Below are positions 33,940 to 45,800 of a stretch of DNA of 64,000 bases, piece after piece. The position numbers and the translations under genes are program-made. The DNA comes from Przewalskia tangutica (lineage: Eukaryota; Streptophyta; Magnoliopsida; Solanales; Solanaceae). Within the stretch, counting starts at the first letter, position 1. Each line of letters begins with the position of its first letter. Location: contig CM056733.1 of the NCBI GenBank assembly GCA_029844215.1, positions 53,147,142 through 53,211,141 on the forward strand, written 5' to 3'. The notes beneath the pieces were generated by a model. The model did no database searches and was not told the DNA's origin. It saw only the letters and a list, made by a program, of their open reading frames with translations.

Positions 33940-36900
33940 TGTAACACCTCATTTTTTACCGTAGTCGGAAACGGAATTACTGCGTATGGTTGATTCCTAA
34001 ATTTATTCAAGGAGTCGCCACCTAATTATTATAGTGAATTAGGACACTAAAAATGTAGCATAAAATACTACGAATGATATCCATTTAAAGGTCTGCGAAA
34101 GCTATGTGAGATTCTAGGTAAGGGTTCTTTATTATCCTAAAGGGAAGGGGTTAGGCATCCTATAGGATGCGCTAACTTGCGGTTATCCGTTCAAACTTAG
34201 GTTTAATATCATGCTTTAGAAAACATATGTTTTGAGTAGATGCGATTTTAATAAAAGGATGTTACAAATAATTATTTTTTGAAAGATATATTTTTTGATA
34301 AATTTGCATGAAATTATTTATAAAATACATAAAGAATGGTTTGTTTAGAAAGTATATGTGGCATGTAAAATTAGTTTTTGATGAAAGTATGTGTTTGTAT
34401 AGTATGATTTTATAAAATGTTTGTTATGCAATTGATAATAAGAAAAGACTATTTTGTTATAAAAAATAGATTTGTCATTTATGAAATTTAATAAGAATTT
34501 GGAATTTATTTATTTCTATAATATCGATGAAAAGGCTAAGTTATTTTGAAAAGTTTTAAAAATGCATAACGGCCTAAAGATGGATTAAACTAGCGACACA
34601 TTTTATTATTTAACTACCCACCTTTAATAATTCTAGGCCTAACTATTCTAAGCATTTTCAATAATTGTATAAGGTTAGATAACAAAAATACAAATAAAAG
34701 TAAAGTGACGGAGTTAAAGAAAGGAGATAAAATGACTAGGGCAGGTGAAGATATTATCCTGCCCTATTAGTTTCGAAGGTCCCGAGATCGGAGGATGCAA
34801 GGAATGTAGACGTGTGTCTTCATTTGACAAAGTCATGATGAGTCTCGTATGAGACTCTTCGTCGCTCCCGATGCAAGTCATGTAAATAAAAGAAAAGAAA
34901 AGGATTAGTAAACGTTCAAAGAGTGATTTAATTAATTAAATGCTACATGAAAATAAACATAGTCAGAATCATATTAAAATAAATTAAAGCAAATACTAAG
35001 AATTATGTAGCATTAAAACATCACAAATTCTAGAATAAAGCTAGTCTACGCCTTTTAGTAGTATTTAAAGGCATATAGAACATTTAACCTATAACATATC
35101 TTGAAAGGGAAACCCAAATTGGGAAGCTGAAGCTAAAGGTAAAGTAATAACATGAGACATGCTAATATCTATTGAGACAACTTCATTGTGCTAAGGAAAA
35201 AAAATGTGCAATGCTTGCAACTTAATCTGTTATGCCTCAAACCAAACCAACAAATGCATAATGACATCTTTACAGACCAAGATAAAACAAACAAAAAAAC
35301 AGATGTGTAGGCAGTTTGGACAATTAGTACAAACAAAGGCATATCTTAAAGGGAAAATATGCATATACCTAGTCATTACAGAGATGTTCAGGCTCAGATT
35401 TAATAATAAGCCCATACTTAACCTATATTTAACATATTGGAGCCAGATATACACAATAGGTAACCTACTGGTGATATGCTCGGAAATATATGTGAGTTGA
35501 CTGTAGATTGACAGTTTCAGCATAGATGCAGCAGGAGAAAGGAAAAAAACATTTATGCATTTTTCAAACCAAGCGAATATGATCAATTTAGTAGACATGA
35601 TCAGTTTGTACATGAAAAATGTTTCATGCTAATATGGGGCATGCTTTCGATATTCAGACAACTAAAACAAATATGTGGTCAATTCAGAAAAAATAGGAAA
35701 GATTAGAAATGCATAACAGTCATTTAAATGCAACATCTCAAGTATTCAGAATCTATCAAAGGCTAAACTAAGTGTGCGGGGTCCTTCCTGCACTACATTA
35801 CTGGGCCTAAGGGCATAAAACAGTCCTTTCATAGCTAGTTGACAATCATGCTGGACATGGGAACATACAAACAATTAAACAACATGGCATTTTTAGGTAT
35901 ATAAGACTGTATAGACTAAACTAAGTACACACATCCAGTTAGTTAAGTAGAGTACACTATAAGATGACTCAAAGGACTTCACATGCTAATTGCTATCATA
36001 TGGACACCTTTTACATTCGAACAAGAAGGATTGAGTGCAAAATCAAATTAACAGGTAGCTGACATACTGAGACGATTGGATGCCTCTTTAGGAACAACAA
36101 CTTGGATTATACAACACTCCTAGTAGTCTAACTAGGCATATCTGCTACTGTTCATGCTACAGACCAATTAATATGATACTCTAGGACTGAAAATAACTTA
36201 GTTAAGATGACATATATGTAGATACACCGGACAAGACACAAAATGGTACAAGTGGTATCATAGACAGAATGCTAGAACAATTTCAAGAAAACTAAAATTG
36301 GATATTATAACAATTTAAAACCAGTAAGATGGACACAGGGGCATATATCAGCATATTAGCACCACTTATAAGGCATGTGTAACTTCATATTAAGCTTAAC
36401 ATAGAACTTAGAACTTAAGGATATATACTCCAGATCAATGAAACAAATAAACCAAATCCACAGACTTGTGTAATTCATACATTAAGCTAACACAAACTTA
36501 AGGATTGGATTTTAACCAAATTCTAAGTCTAGACTAGCAAAGAACACATGTCAAGCACATAAAAGTCTAAACAAGTATTGAGAGATGCATTTCTATACTC
36601 AGTAACCTAAATAGTAAATAACAATTTGATAAACGCACTTAAAGATTCAAAACAATCGTAATATAAGCATACCTAATAATTAAACTGACGGGTTCAAAAC
36701 GACAACTAATAAACACGTAAACATACAATGCAGATTATACTAGGCATATTAAACATAAAAAAAAGGAAAGAGGTTGAGAAGAATAGGGATGTGACTCCAT
36801 ATAATACAAAAGCGTTTCGTAAACATGTTCAGATCGTTCACGAAGCCATTTTTATTCGCTTAATACCTTTTAAGGTCAGATTACATCCCCAACCTACTCA

Positions 36901-38971
36901 CTACTTGAGACAGGGTTATAAGCTAAATATGAAATGCAAAACAAAGACTAGAACTTAATAAGGCAAAGAGTTAGTTTCAAATAGTGCAAAGTGTTGATGC
37001 AAACACCATCTAGACAAACAGTAGATAAGGCATGATGCAAGTTAACTTTAGAAGACTTTTCTCATGATAATAGGGAATCATTTTGACACTTAAACAGGCA
37101 GGACAAGCATAGAGTTGATTCCGTAGCTGTTTTAGACAAATGGGGATGACCAAACAACCACTCGGAGACAAAATTTAGATACGTAAATTTATTTAGGCCA
37201 AGACACACACAGTCATATTCACGCAGCTTATCAGGCATAGTAACATCTCAGAACAGAGTACAACATAGTTGGGATGACTATCAAGTATACTACGAGTCAA
37301 GTAACTAGCCTAACTAGATAAACAATTAAAGGCCAACTGAACGATTCTGAGATTGACGCACAACATACTTCAAAGATTAGCTCATATAAATTCACATTAC
37401 ACTTGATAATAAAAGAGCCTAAGCTAGTCAATAACTAGCTAATTCAACTGGGTATCTAAAGCAGTAGCCATTTGTCATACGACGCTTATTAATCAAACAA
37501 TATTAACACACATAAATCAAGCGACCTATCACATTTATTAGCATTATATTGACTAATCAGAATTGGACAATATATATACTGCTATCTATTTATTTAATGG
37601 AAGAACTAAACATGCTTGAACTACTAACGACAAGTCGAGCGTACACAGATTCACGAAATGCTTAAAGAGAGGAGATAAACTCGATCTTACTGACCTTCTT
37701 CAGGCAGCGAACCGAGGCGCGTTTTGACTTGTCGATTCCACTCGAAGAATATGTATGTGGGTGCGAATGAAGAAAAACAAAGCTTAAACGCAAGAATTTT
37801 AAAACGAAGAACAAAGAGAAGATATATCAAAATTAATGCTTCCGAATCCGACCCCTTAAAATGAAGAACAAATAGATGATATGCAAGATAAATTATCCAA
37901 TTCCAGCCCCCCCTCCAATGAAGAACAAATGGGGTCTTTTATAGGTGAAATATTGGATTTGAATTCGAAATAAAGCTGTTAGAGGTCTGATTTTTGGACG
38001 ATTTGTTGGTTCAAAAGCTGGATTTAAGGGAATGCAGGGCATGGGCGTGTGTCGGGTGAAGTGAAAGGAGTAGTTGGGGGTGCAGGGAAAGGGCATGGCA
38101 GCGGATTTGGGGGTGATGAGAGGGTGCGGCGGTTGAGTTTTAGGTTTGAGCCACAGAGCACATTGGCGATGGGGAGAGGGAAAGGTATAGGGGTTATGGG
38201 CTGCGGGCGACGGCGGGTAAGGTATAGGGGCACAGGGAGTTGGTAGTGGGTGGGTCAATTTGGGTAGTTATTTAGGTGGGCTGATTAGGTATTATATTGT
38301 GCATTAGTTTTAGGAGTTAGTTTTAGGCAAAATTACTTAGTGGTAAATTAGATTGTTTAAATTGTGATTAAATTATTTAGGTGCTTTATTAGTCTAAATT
38401 ATTACAAAAACAAAGACGGGCGTGCTATTTAATTAGTGCTTAATATTCTACAATGCGATGCCATTATTAAAAACTTATTTATTATGGGTATTTTTAAATT
38501 AAAATTGAATGGCGTTTAGATTATTATTAAATTATTTAAATGCTAAATGCAGATAAGACATTTAAGGGTTGCTTAATGCTTTTATAAATGCGACGCTATT
38601 AAAATGTATGTATTAGATTGAAATTAATTTAAATTACAAATAAAAATTATGAAATTGCCTTTAATAAATGCGAATATGCTATTTAACACGATGTGATTGT
38701 TAAATTATTTATTTTATGTATTTATTTATTTATTTATCGTTAAGGAATATTCGAGTTTCAATTAATGAAATTGCTTGTTATTAAAACGACGAATGCGGGT
38801 GTGAGACTCAAGGTGTGCTTAGTACTCTACGTAAAATGCGGTGCCATTAAATTGCTTATTTATGCATGTATTAATGTTTTATTGTTGTATTTTATTATTA
38901 CAAAATTATTAAAAATTGGTGTAATTTTATAGTTAATGACTGGGCGGGAGGGTCAAAATTGGGTGTCAACA
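33940..38971 (-). repeat. Ogre-like 3' LTR
   Basis: 5032 bases, start TGTTGACACCC at 38971, end GGTGTTACA at 33940 (on minus). It matches 42828-47871 nearly throughout. The TATA box lies only about 1 kb from the LTR start, so some 4 kb would be R/U5. Frames such as 37893-38258 are not conserved proteins. Confidence 0.9.
37936..37944 (-). promoter_or_regulatory. TATA box, Ogre-like 3' LTR
   Basis: CTATAAAAG followed by ACCCC on minus, conserved in the other LTR. Confidence 0.65.
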
Positions 38972-38986
38972 ACTTGTCCCTCTTTG
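38972..38986 (-). other. Polypurine tract, Ogre-like element
   Basis: CAAAGAGGGACAAGT on minus, directly before the LTR start TGTTGACA. Together with the primer site it fixes the minus orientation. Confidence 0.82.
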
Positions 38987-39079
38987 TATGGAGATGATGG
39001 AAGAATCTTCGGACAAAGACGTTGACTTAAAGCCAATTTTGTCTCGATATTTAGAATTAAAAAAACATGTTGGGCAATT

Positions 39080-39372
39080 AAGACAAGGCTGACGCAAAAA
39101 TCAAAAAATTGTCTCAGTGTCGATTTATGACGACACTGGGCTACCATGGTCAAAACACCAAGGCGGGCTGACGCGGACTCAAAATTTGTCTCAGTGTCGA
39201 GTTATGACGACACTGGGTTACCATGGTCAAAACACCAGGGCGGGCTAACGCAGACTCAAAATTTGTCCCAGTGTCGAGTTATGACGACACTGGGCTACCA
39301 TGGTCAAAACACCAAGGTGGGCTAACACAAACTTAAAATTTGTCCCAGTGTCGAGTTATGACGACACTGGGT
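39080..39372. repeat. 77-bp tandem array, four units, each with a hairpin
   Basis: GACGACACTGGG recurs at 39129, 39206, 39283 and 39360, exactly 77 apart. Each unit includes CCAGTGTCG, an eight-base loop and CGACACTGG, a nine-base perfect inverted repeat in the best copies. It sits just inside the 3' LTR. Confidence 0.88.
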
Positions 39373-39689
39373 TGATGTGATGTAAAAAATAAAATAAACT
39401 GGCTTGAACTTAGGGGTGTACTGGTATTGACTTATGATGTTGGGTTTTATGGTGATGTGGAATGAGTGGACCGACGCTCGAGGCCGCTTCTGCCATTCGT
39501 TGGGAAGGTTGGCCCCCCAACAATTGTCCCGGTTCGCTGTAAGAGAAAATCCACGTTGTTCTCCTGCTCCTGCATGCTAAGACTTAAACAAACGGTTAGT
39601 GCATAACTGTTAAGGCAAAATGATGATGCATAATTTTAAAAGCAATGTAACTGTGTGAGTAGAAAGTGTTATCCTGTAAAAAAAATGTG

Positions 39690-40740
39690 ATGCTCGTTGC
39701 GTTGATGTGATGCAGAGGTCATCGTTGCATAGATGAACTGTTGATGAAACCGTTGCATAGGCATAATAAAATAACGTCGTTGCATAAACGTTATATGGAT
39801 ATCGTCGTTGCATGGACGAAATGCAGAGGTCATCATTTCATAGATGAACTGTTGATGAATCCGTTACATAGGCATAATGAAATAACGTCGTTGTATAAAC
39901 GTTAAATGCATGTCGTCGTTGCATGGACAAAATGCTAATGAAGCCGTTGCATAGGCATAATGAAAGGGACGTCAGTGCATAGACGTGATGCAGAGATCAT
40001 CGTTGCATAGATGAACTGTTGATGAAGTCGTTGCATAGGCATAATGAGATAACGTCGTTGCATAAACGTTATATGGATGTCGTCGTTGCATGGACGAAAT
40101 GCAGAGGTCATCGTTGCATAGATGAACTGTGTATGAAGTTGTTGCATAGGCATAATGAGATAACGTCGTTGCATAAACGTTATATGGATGTCGTCGTTGC
40201 ATGGACGAAATGCAGATGTCATCATTGCATAGATGAACTGTTGATGAAGCCGTTGCATGGGCATAATGAAATAACGTCATTGCATAAACGTTATATGGAT
40301 GTCGTCGTTGCATGGACGAAATGCAGAGGTCATCATTGCATAGATGAACTGTTGATGAAGCCGTTGCATAGGCATAATGAAATAACGTCGTTGCATAAAC
40401 GTTATATGGATGTCGTCGTTGCATGGACGAAATGCAGAGGTCATCATTGCATAGATAAACTGTTGATGAAGCCGTTGCATAGGCATAATGAAATAACGTC
40501 GTTGCATAAACGTTATATGGATGTCGTCGTTGCATGGACGAAATGTTGATGAAGCCGTTACATAGACATAATGAAAGGGACGTCGTTGCATGGATGAAAT
40601 GCTGATGAAGCCGTTGCATAGGCATAATGAAAGGGACGTCGTTGCATAGACGTGATGCAGAGATCATCGTTGCATAGATGAACTGTTGATGAAGCCGTTG
40701 CATAGGCATAATGAGATAACGTCGTTGCCTGGACGTGTTG
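39690..40740. repeat. 111-bp tandem array with open frames on both strands
   Basis: In the best part units start at 40051, 40162, 40273, 40384 and 40495, spacing exactly 111 (37 codons). Each unit is built of four diverged subunits of about 25-30 bases, each with the core (C/A)RTTGCAT. Edges at 39690-40050 and 40540-40740 are partial and rearranged. The period keeps frames open: minus 39972-40919 (315 codons, repeated MQRRHPYNVYATTL) and plus 40019-40549 (176 codons). I know no family for either and see no upstream gene context, so I treat them as repeat-born. Confidence 0.88.
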
Positions 40741-40745
40741 CTGCT

Positions 40746-40799
40746 GGCGTCGTTTTCGAACTTGGCGTCGTTTTCGGACTTGGCATCGTTTTTGGACTT
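40746..40799. repeat. 18-bp tandem repeat, three units
   Basis: GGCGTCGTTTTCGAACTT and variants at 40746, 40764 and 40782. On minus it reads as a six-residue repeat, KSENDA-like. Confidence 0.85.
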
Positions 40800-41369
40800 G
40801 TTGTGTTGATAACGTCGTTGCCTGGACGTATTGCTGCTGCTCCTGTAGAATAAATGCTCCTGCAAGCTAAGTTTGAGAAAAATTAGTGTATACATGTTTA
40901 AACGAAATGATAAATACATATGAGATGTGCAATTCTATGGGTAGAGATGTCGTCCCCGTAGATGTGATATGCTGATTGTCGATGGCCCTTTCTGTTTCTG
41001 CTGCTTCTAGTGCGGACTTTGAACTTTGGATTGTTGTCATATCCTCTGCCTCTGCTGCTTCTTTCTGCTTCTGCGAAGAAACTTTTTGCCGTATTTTCTG
41101 CTTCGGCTGTTGCACTTTCTGCTTCTGTTAATATGAAAAACCTGCACTCAAAGAAAATTTGTGAGTTTTTTTGAGAAGTCGATTCGTGTTGACTTCGCCT
41201 TGGTCCTTGACATCTGCGTGCACGGCTGTTGGGACTGCAACCCTGTGCAGTTTCCCACCTTGTCCCAGTTTTGAATATGCAAAGGGCGTTTGGCCTAAGG
41301 TGGGTCTCAATGGAGTTGCTTGTATATTATGTGTATTCTCGTTATTTTCAAAAAATAAGGGAAGGTTTC

Positions 41370-41870
41370 CTAATGGTGTGTCCGAAGCCGATTTAGGCCG
41401 CCTACGTATCCTCACGAGGGAATCAGGTCATGACGTAGTTCATTACAAGCGAAATTGGGTAAAATTCTAAAGGTGGGACCGAAGCGTCTGACGCCTCACG
41501 TATCCGCGAGGGAATCAGGTCGAACGTAGTTCCAATGATGCAAAAGAGAAATTGGGATTTTCTAAAAGGTGGGACCGAAGCCGATATGGCCGCCTACGTA
41601 TCCCGCCGAGGGAATCAGGTCATAACGTAGTTCCAATGATGCAAAAGAGAAATTGGGATTTTTTAAAAGGTGGGACCGAAGCCGATATGGCCGCCTACGT
41701 ATCCCGCCGAGGGAATTAGGTCATAACGTAGTTCCAAATGATGCAAAAGAGAAATTGGGATTTTCTAAAAGGTGGGACCGAAGCCGATATGGCCACCTAC
41801 GTATCTCCACGAGGGAATCAGGTCATACGTAGTTCCAAAGTGTGACAAAATTTTGAGAAAATCGTTGTTT
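41370..41870. repeat. About 101-bp tandem array, five units
   Basis: Units with AGGTGGGACCGAAG lie at 41471, 41567, 41668 and 41770, preceded by a diverged one near 41370. Each includes GCCTACGTATCC and GAGGGAATCAGGTC. Spacing is 96-102. These phrases look familiar from Ogre/Tat elements of other plants, which is recall and not a search. Confidence 0.82.
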
Positions 41871-42806
41871 GAGATATGGGTTTTTCGCGTATCGTGCTGA
41901 TAACGCAAGGAATAACACAGCCCCAAAAAACCAAGCTAGTATAGCTCGTAATTAATACTAAGTGAATGCACAAAGTTGAAGTAGCAAAATACCGTACTAA
42001 AGTGCACATAGCTGAAAGCAACAAACATTACCATAGCAAGCAGACTATATAGATATTAAATGTGCGTCCTAGCATGTTTGAGACCTCTTTTAATGCCAGA
42101 GGTGGCCTAAACGCAAAATATGCGAGATTATGATAAATAGGTCCATGTCGTTAAACTGCAATGTTTTATTGGAAATGGCGACCAAATGACGGTGCACTTT
42201 TTCCAATTCGGCATGTCATGTTTAGGCTTGGATTTGTCTATCATTGTCTCGCTACACATAGTATGCTGGTTGGTCGTTGGGTTGCGAAACCCGTCGAAAA
42301 GTTTTGGTATTTTCCTAATTGTGGCTTCGATACCAGGGATCAACCCACCTAAGGTGTATGCATGTATGACTTAAAATAAAGAGGGCGGTATAGCTCTATC
42401 TTAAATTCTCTAAGATTTGGCTTACTAGACGCAAGGTTCCCGAGCGGACTGCTCGAGTGAGAAGGCTACGCGGCCACCGGTTGGACCAGATTCTCCGCGT
42501 AAAATGCCAACTCTCCTAAATTTGGGTATTTGAAAGAAAAATTGCGGGTGTGCAAAGCGCACCTCGCGTGTAGTGTGTGATAGTGTTAATTTTCCGTAAG
42601 GGAGGAAATATGAACGGAATGACAGTTTAGGAAAAACATTAACATATAGCAATTAAGACAATATGCAAATATTTATATGTAAAGCAGAATAATTTAGGCA
42701 AAACATAAAAGCAAATAAATGTAAAACATAAAGGAAGCAATTTAAAAATAAAGAAAATAAAGCACAATAAATTAACCTATGTTTGTTATGGTTAAGAACC
42801 TAGTTA
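41871..42806 (-). other. Ogre-like leader, no coding sequence
   Basis: Between the 101-bp array and the primer site. It includes a GC-rich block at 42428-42610 with a short inverted motif CCGAGCGGACTGCTCGAG. No ORF1, gag or pol motif on either strand. Confidence 0.6.
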
Positions 42807-42824
42807 TCCCCAGCGGAGTCGCCA
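42807..42824 (-). other. Primer binding site, Ogre-like element
   Basis: TGGCGACTCCGCTGGGGA on minus, three bases from the LTR end. Ogre elements are described with a primer site for tRNA-Arg, and this sequence is of that type. Confidence 0.8.
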
Positions 42825-42827
42825 TTC

Positions 42828-45800
42828 TGTAACACCCCATTTTTTACCGTAGTCGAAAACGGGATTACTGCGTATGGTTGATTCCTAAATTTATTCAAGG
42901 AGTCGCCACCTAATTATTATAGTGAATTAGGACACTAAAAATGTAGCATAAAATACTAAGAATGATCTCCATTTAAAGGTCTGCGAAAGCTATGTGAGAT
43001 TCTAGGTAAGGGTTCTTTATTATCCTAAAGGGAAGGGGTTAGGCATCCTATAGGATCCGCTAACTTGCGGTTATCCGTTCAAACTTAGGTTTAATATCAT
43101 GCTTTAGAAAACATATGTCTTGAGTAGATGCGGTTTTAATAAAAGGATGTTACAAATAGTTATTTTTTGAAAGATATATTTTTTGATAAATTTGCATGAA
43201 ATTATTTATAAAATACATAAAGAATGGTTTGTTTAGAAAGTATATGTGGCATGTAAAATTAGTTTTTGATGAAAGTATGTGTTTGTATAGTATGATTTTA
43301 TAAAATGCTTGTTATGCAATTGATAATAAGAAAAGACTATTTTGTTATAAAAAATAGATTTGTCATTTATGAAATTTAATAAGAATTTGGAATTTATTTA
43401 TTTCTATAATATCGATGAAAAGGCTAAGTTATTTTGAAAAGTTTTAAAAATGCATAACGGCCTAAAGATGGATTAAACTAGCGTCACATTTTATTATTTA
43501 ACTACCCGCCTTTAATAATTCTAGGCCTAACTATTCTAAGCATTTTCAATAATTGTATAAGGTTAGATAACAAAAATACAAATAAAAGTAAAGTGACGGA
43601 GTTAAAGAAAGGAGATAAAATGACTCGGGCAGGTGAAGATATTATCCTGCCCCATTAGTTTCGAAGGTCCCGAGATCGGAGGATGCAAGGAATGTAGACG
43701 TGTGTCTTCATTTGAAAAAGTCATGATGAGTCTCATATGAGACTCTTCGTCGCTCCCGATGCAAGTCATGTAAATAAAAGAAAAGAAAAAGATTAGTAAA
43801 CGTTCAAAGAGTGATTAATTAACTAAATGCTACATGAAAATAAACATAGTCAGAATCATATTAAAATAAATTAAAGCAAATACTAAGAATTATATAGCAT
43901 TGAAACATCACAAACTCTAGAATAAAGCTAGGCTACGCCTTTTAGTAGTATTTAAAGGCATATAGAACATTTAACCTGTAACATATCTTGAAAGGGAAAC
44001 CCAAATTGGGAAGCTGAAGATAAAGGTAAAGTAATAACATGAGACATGCTAATATCTATTGAGACAACTTCATTGTGCTAAGGAAAAAAAATGTGCAATG
44101 CTTGCAACTTAATATGTTATGCCTCAAACCAAACCAACAAATGCATAATGACATCTTTACAGACCAAGATAAAACAAACACAAAAAAAAACAGTTGTGTA
44201 GGCAGTTTGGACAATTAATATAAACAAAGGCATATCTTAAAGGGAAAATCTGCATATACCTAGTCATTACAGAGATGTTCAGGCTCAGATTTAATAATAA
44301 GCCCATACTTAACCTATATTTAACATATTGGAGCCAGATATACACAATAGGTAACCTATTGGTGATATGCTCGGAAATATATGTGAGTTGACTGTAGATT
44401 GACAGTTTCAGCATAGATGCAGCAGGAGAAAGAAAAAAAAACATTTATGCATTTTTCAAACCAAGCGAATATGATCAATTTAGTAGACATGATCAGTTTG
44501 GACATGAAAAATGTTTCATGCTAATATGGGGCATGCTTTCGATATTCAGACAACAAAGACAAATATGTGGTCAATTCAGAAAAAATAGGAATTATTAGAA
44601 ATGCATAATAGCTATTTAAATGCAACATCTCAAGTATTCAGAATCTATCAAAGGCTAAACTAAGTGTGTGGGGTCCTTCCTGCAGTACATTACTGGGCCT
44701 AAGGGCACAAAACAGTCCTTTCATAGCTAGTTGACAATCATGCTGGACATGGTAATATACAAACAATTAAACAACATGGCATTTTTAGGTATATAAGACT
44801 GTATAGACTAAACTAAGTACACACATCCAGTTAGTTAAGTAGATTACACTATAAGATGACTCAAGGGACTTCACATGCTAATTGCTATCATATGGACACC
44901 TTTTACATTTGAACAGGCAGGATTGAGTGCAAAATCAACTTAACAGGTAGCTTACATACTGAGACGATTGGATGCCTCTTTAGGAACAACAACTTGGATT
45001 ATACAACACTCCTAGTAGTCTAACTAGGTATATCTGCTACTGTTCATGCTACAGACCAATTAATATGATACCCTAGGACTGAAAATAACTTAGTTAAGAT
45101 GACATATATGTAGATACACCGGACAAGACACAAAATGGTACAAGTGGTATCATAGACAGAATGCTAGAACAATTTCAAGAAAACTAAAATTGGATATTAT
45201 AACAATTTAAAACCAGTAAGATGGACACGGGGGAATATATCAGCATATTAGCACCACTTATAAGGCATGTGTAACTTCATATTAAGCTTAACATAGAACT
45301 TAGAACTTAAGGATATATACTCCAGATCAATGAAACAAATAAACCAAATCCACAGACTTGTGTAATTCATACATTAAGCTAACACAAACTTAAGGATTGG
45401 ATTTTAACCAAATTCTAAGTCTAGACTAGCAAAGAACACATGTCAAGCACATAAAAGTCTAAACAAGTATTGAGAGATGCATTTCTATACTCAGTAACCT
45501 AAATAGTAAATAACAATTTGATAAACGCACTTAAAGATTCAAAACAATCGTAATATAGCCGACATACCTAATAATTAAACTGACGGGTTCAAAACGACAA
45601 CTAATAAACACGTAAACATACAATGCAGATTATACTAGGCATATTAAACATAAAAAAAAGGAAAGAGGTTGAGAAGAATAGGGATGTGACTCCATATAAT
45701 ACAAAAGCGTTTCTCATGAAACATGTTCAGATCGTTCACGAAGCCATTTTTATTCGCTTAATACCTTTTAAGGTCAGATTACATCCCCAACCTACTCACT

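Noticed and set aside
37893..38258. Pro-rich minus frame as a protein
   Set aside because: Lies in the Ogre-like LTR just around the TATA box, and the equivalent in the other LTR is broken.
40019..40549. 176-codon plus-strand frame as a gene
   Set aside because: It lies wholly in the 111-bp array and is antisense to the element. The frame is explained by a period divisible by three.
39080..41870. CRISPR array
   Set aside because: Units are contiguous with no unique spacers, and the sequence is from a plant nuclear genome.
38972..42827. Plus-strand orientation for the Ogre-like element
   Set aside because: I first read the left LTR as 5'. The purine tract next to 38971 and the primer site next to 42828 both read on minus, which fixes the minus orientation.
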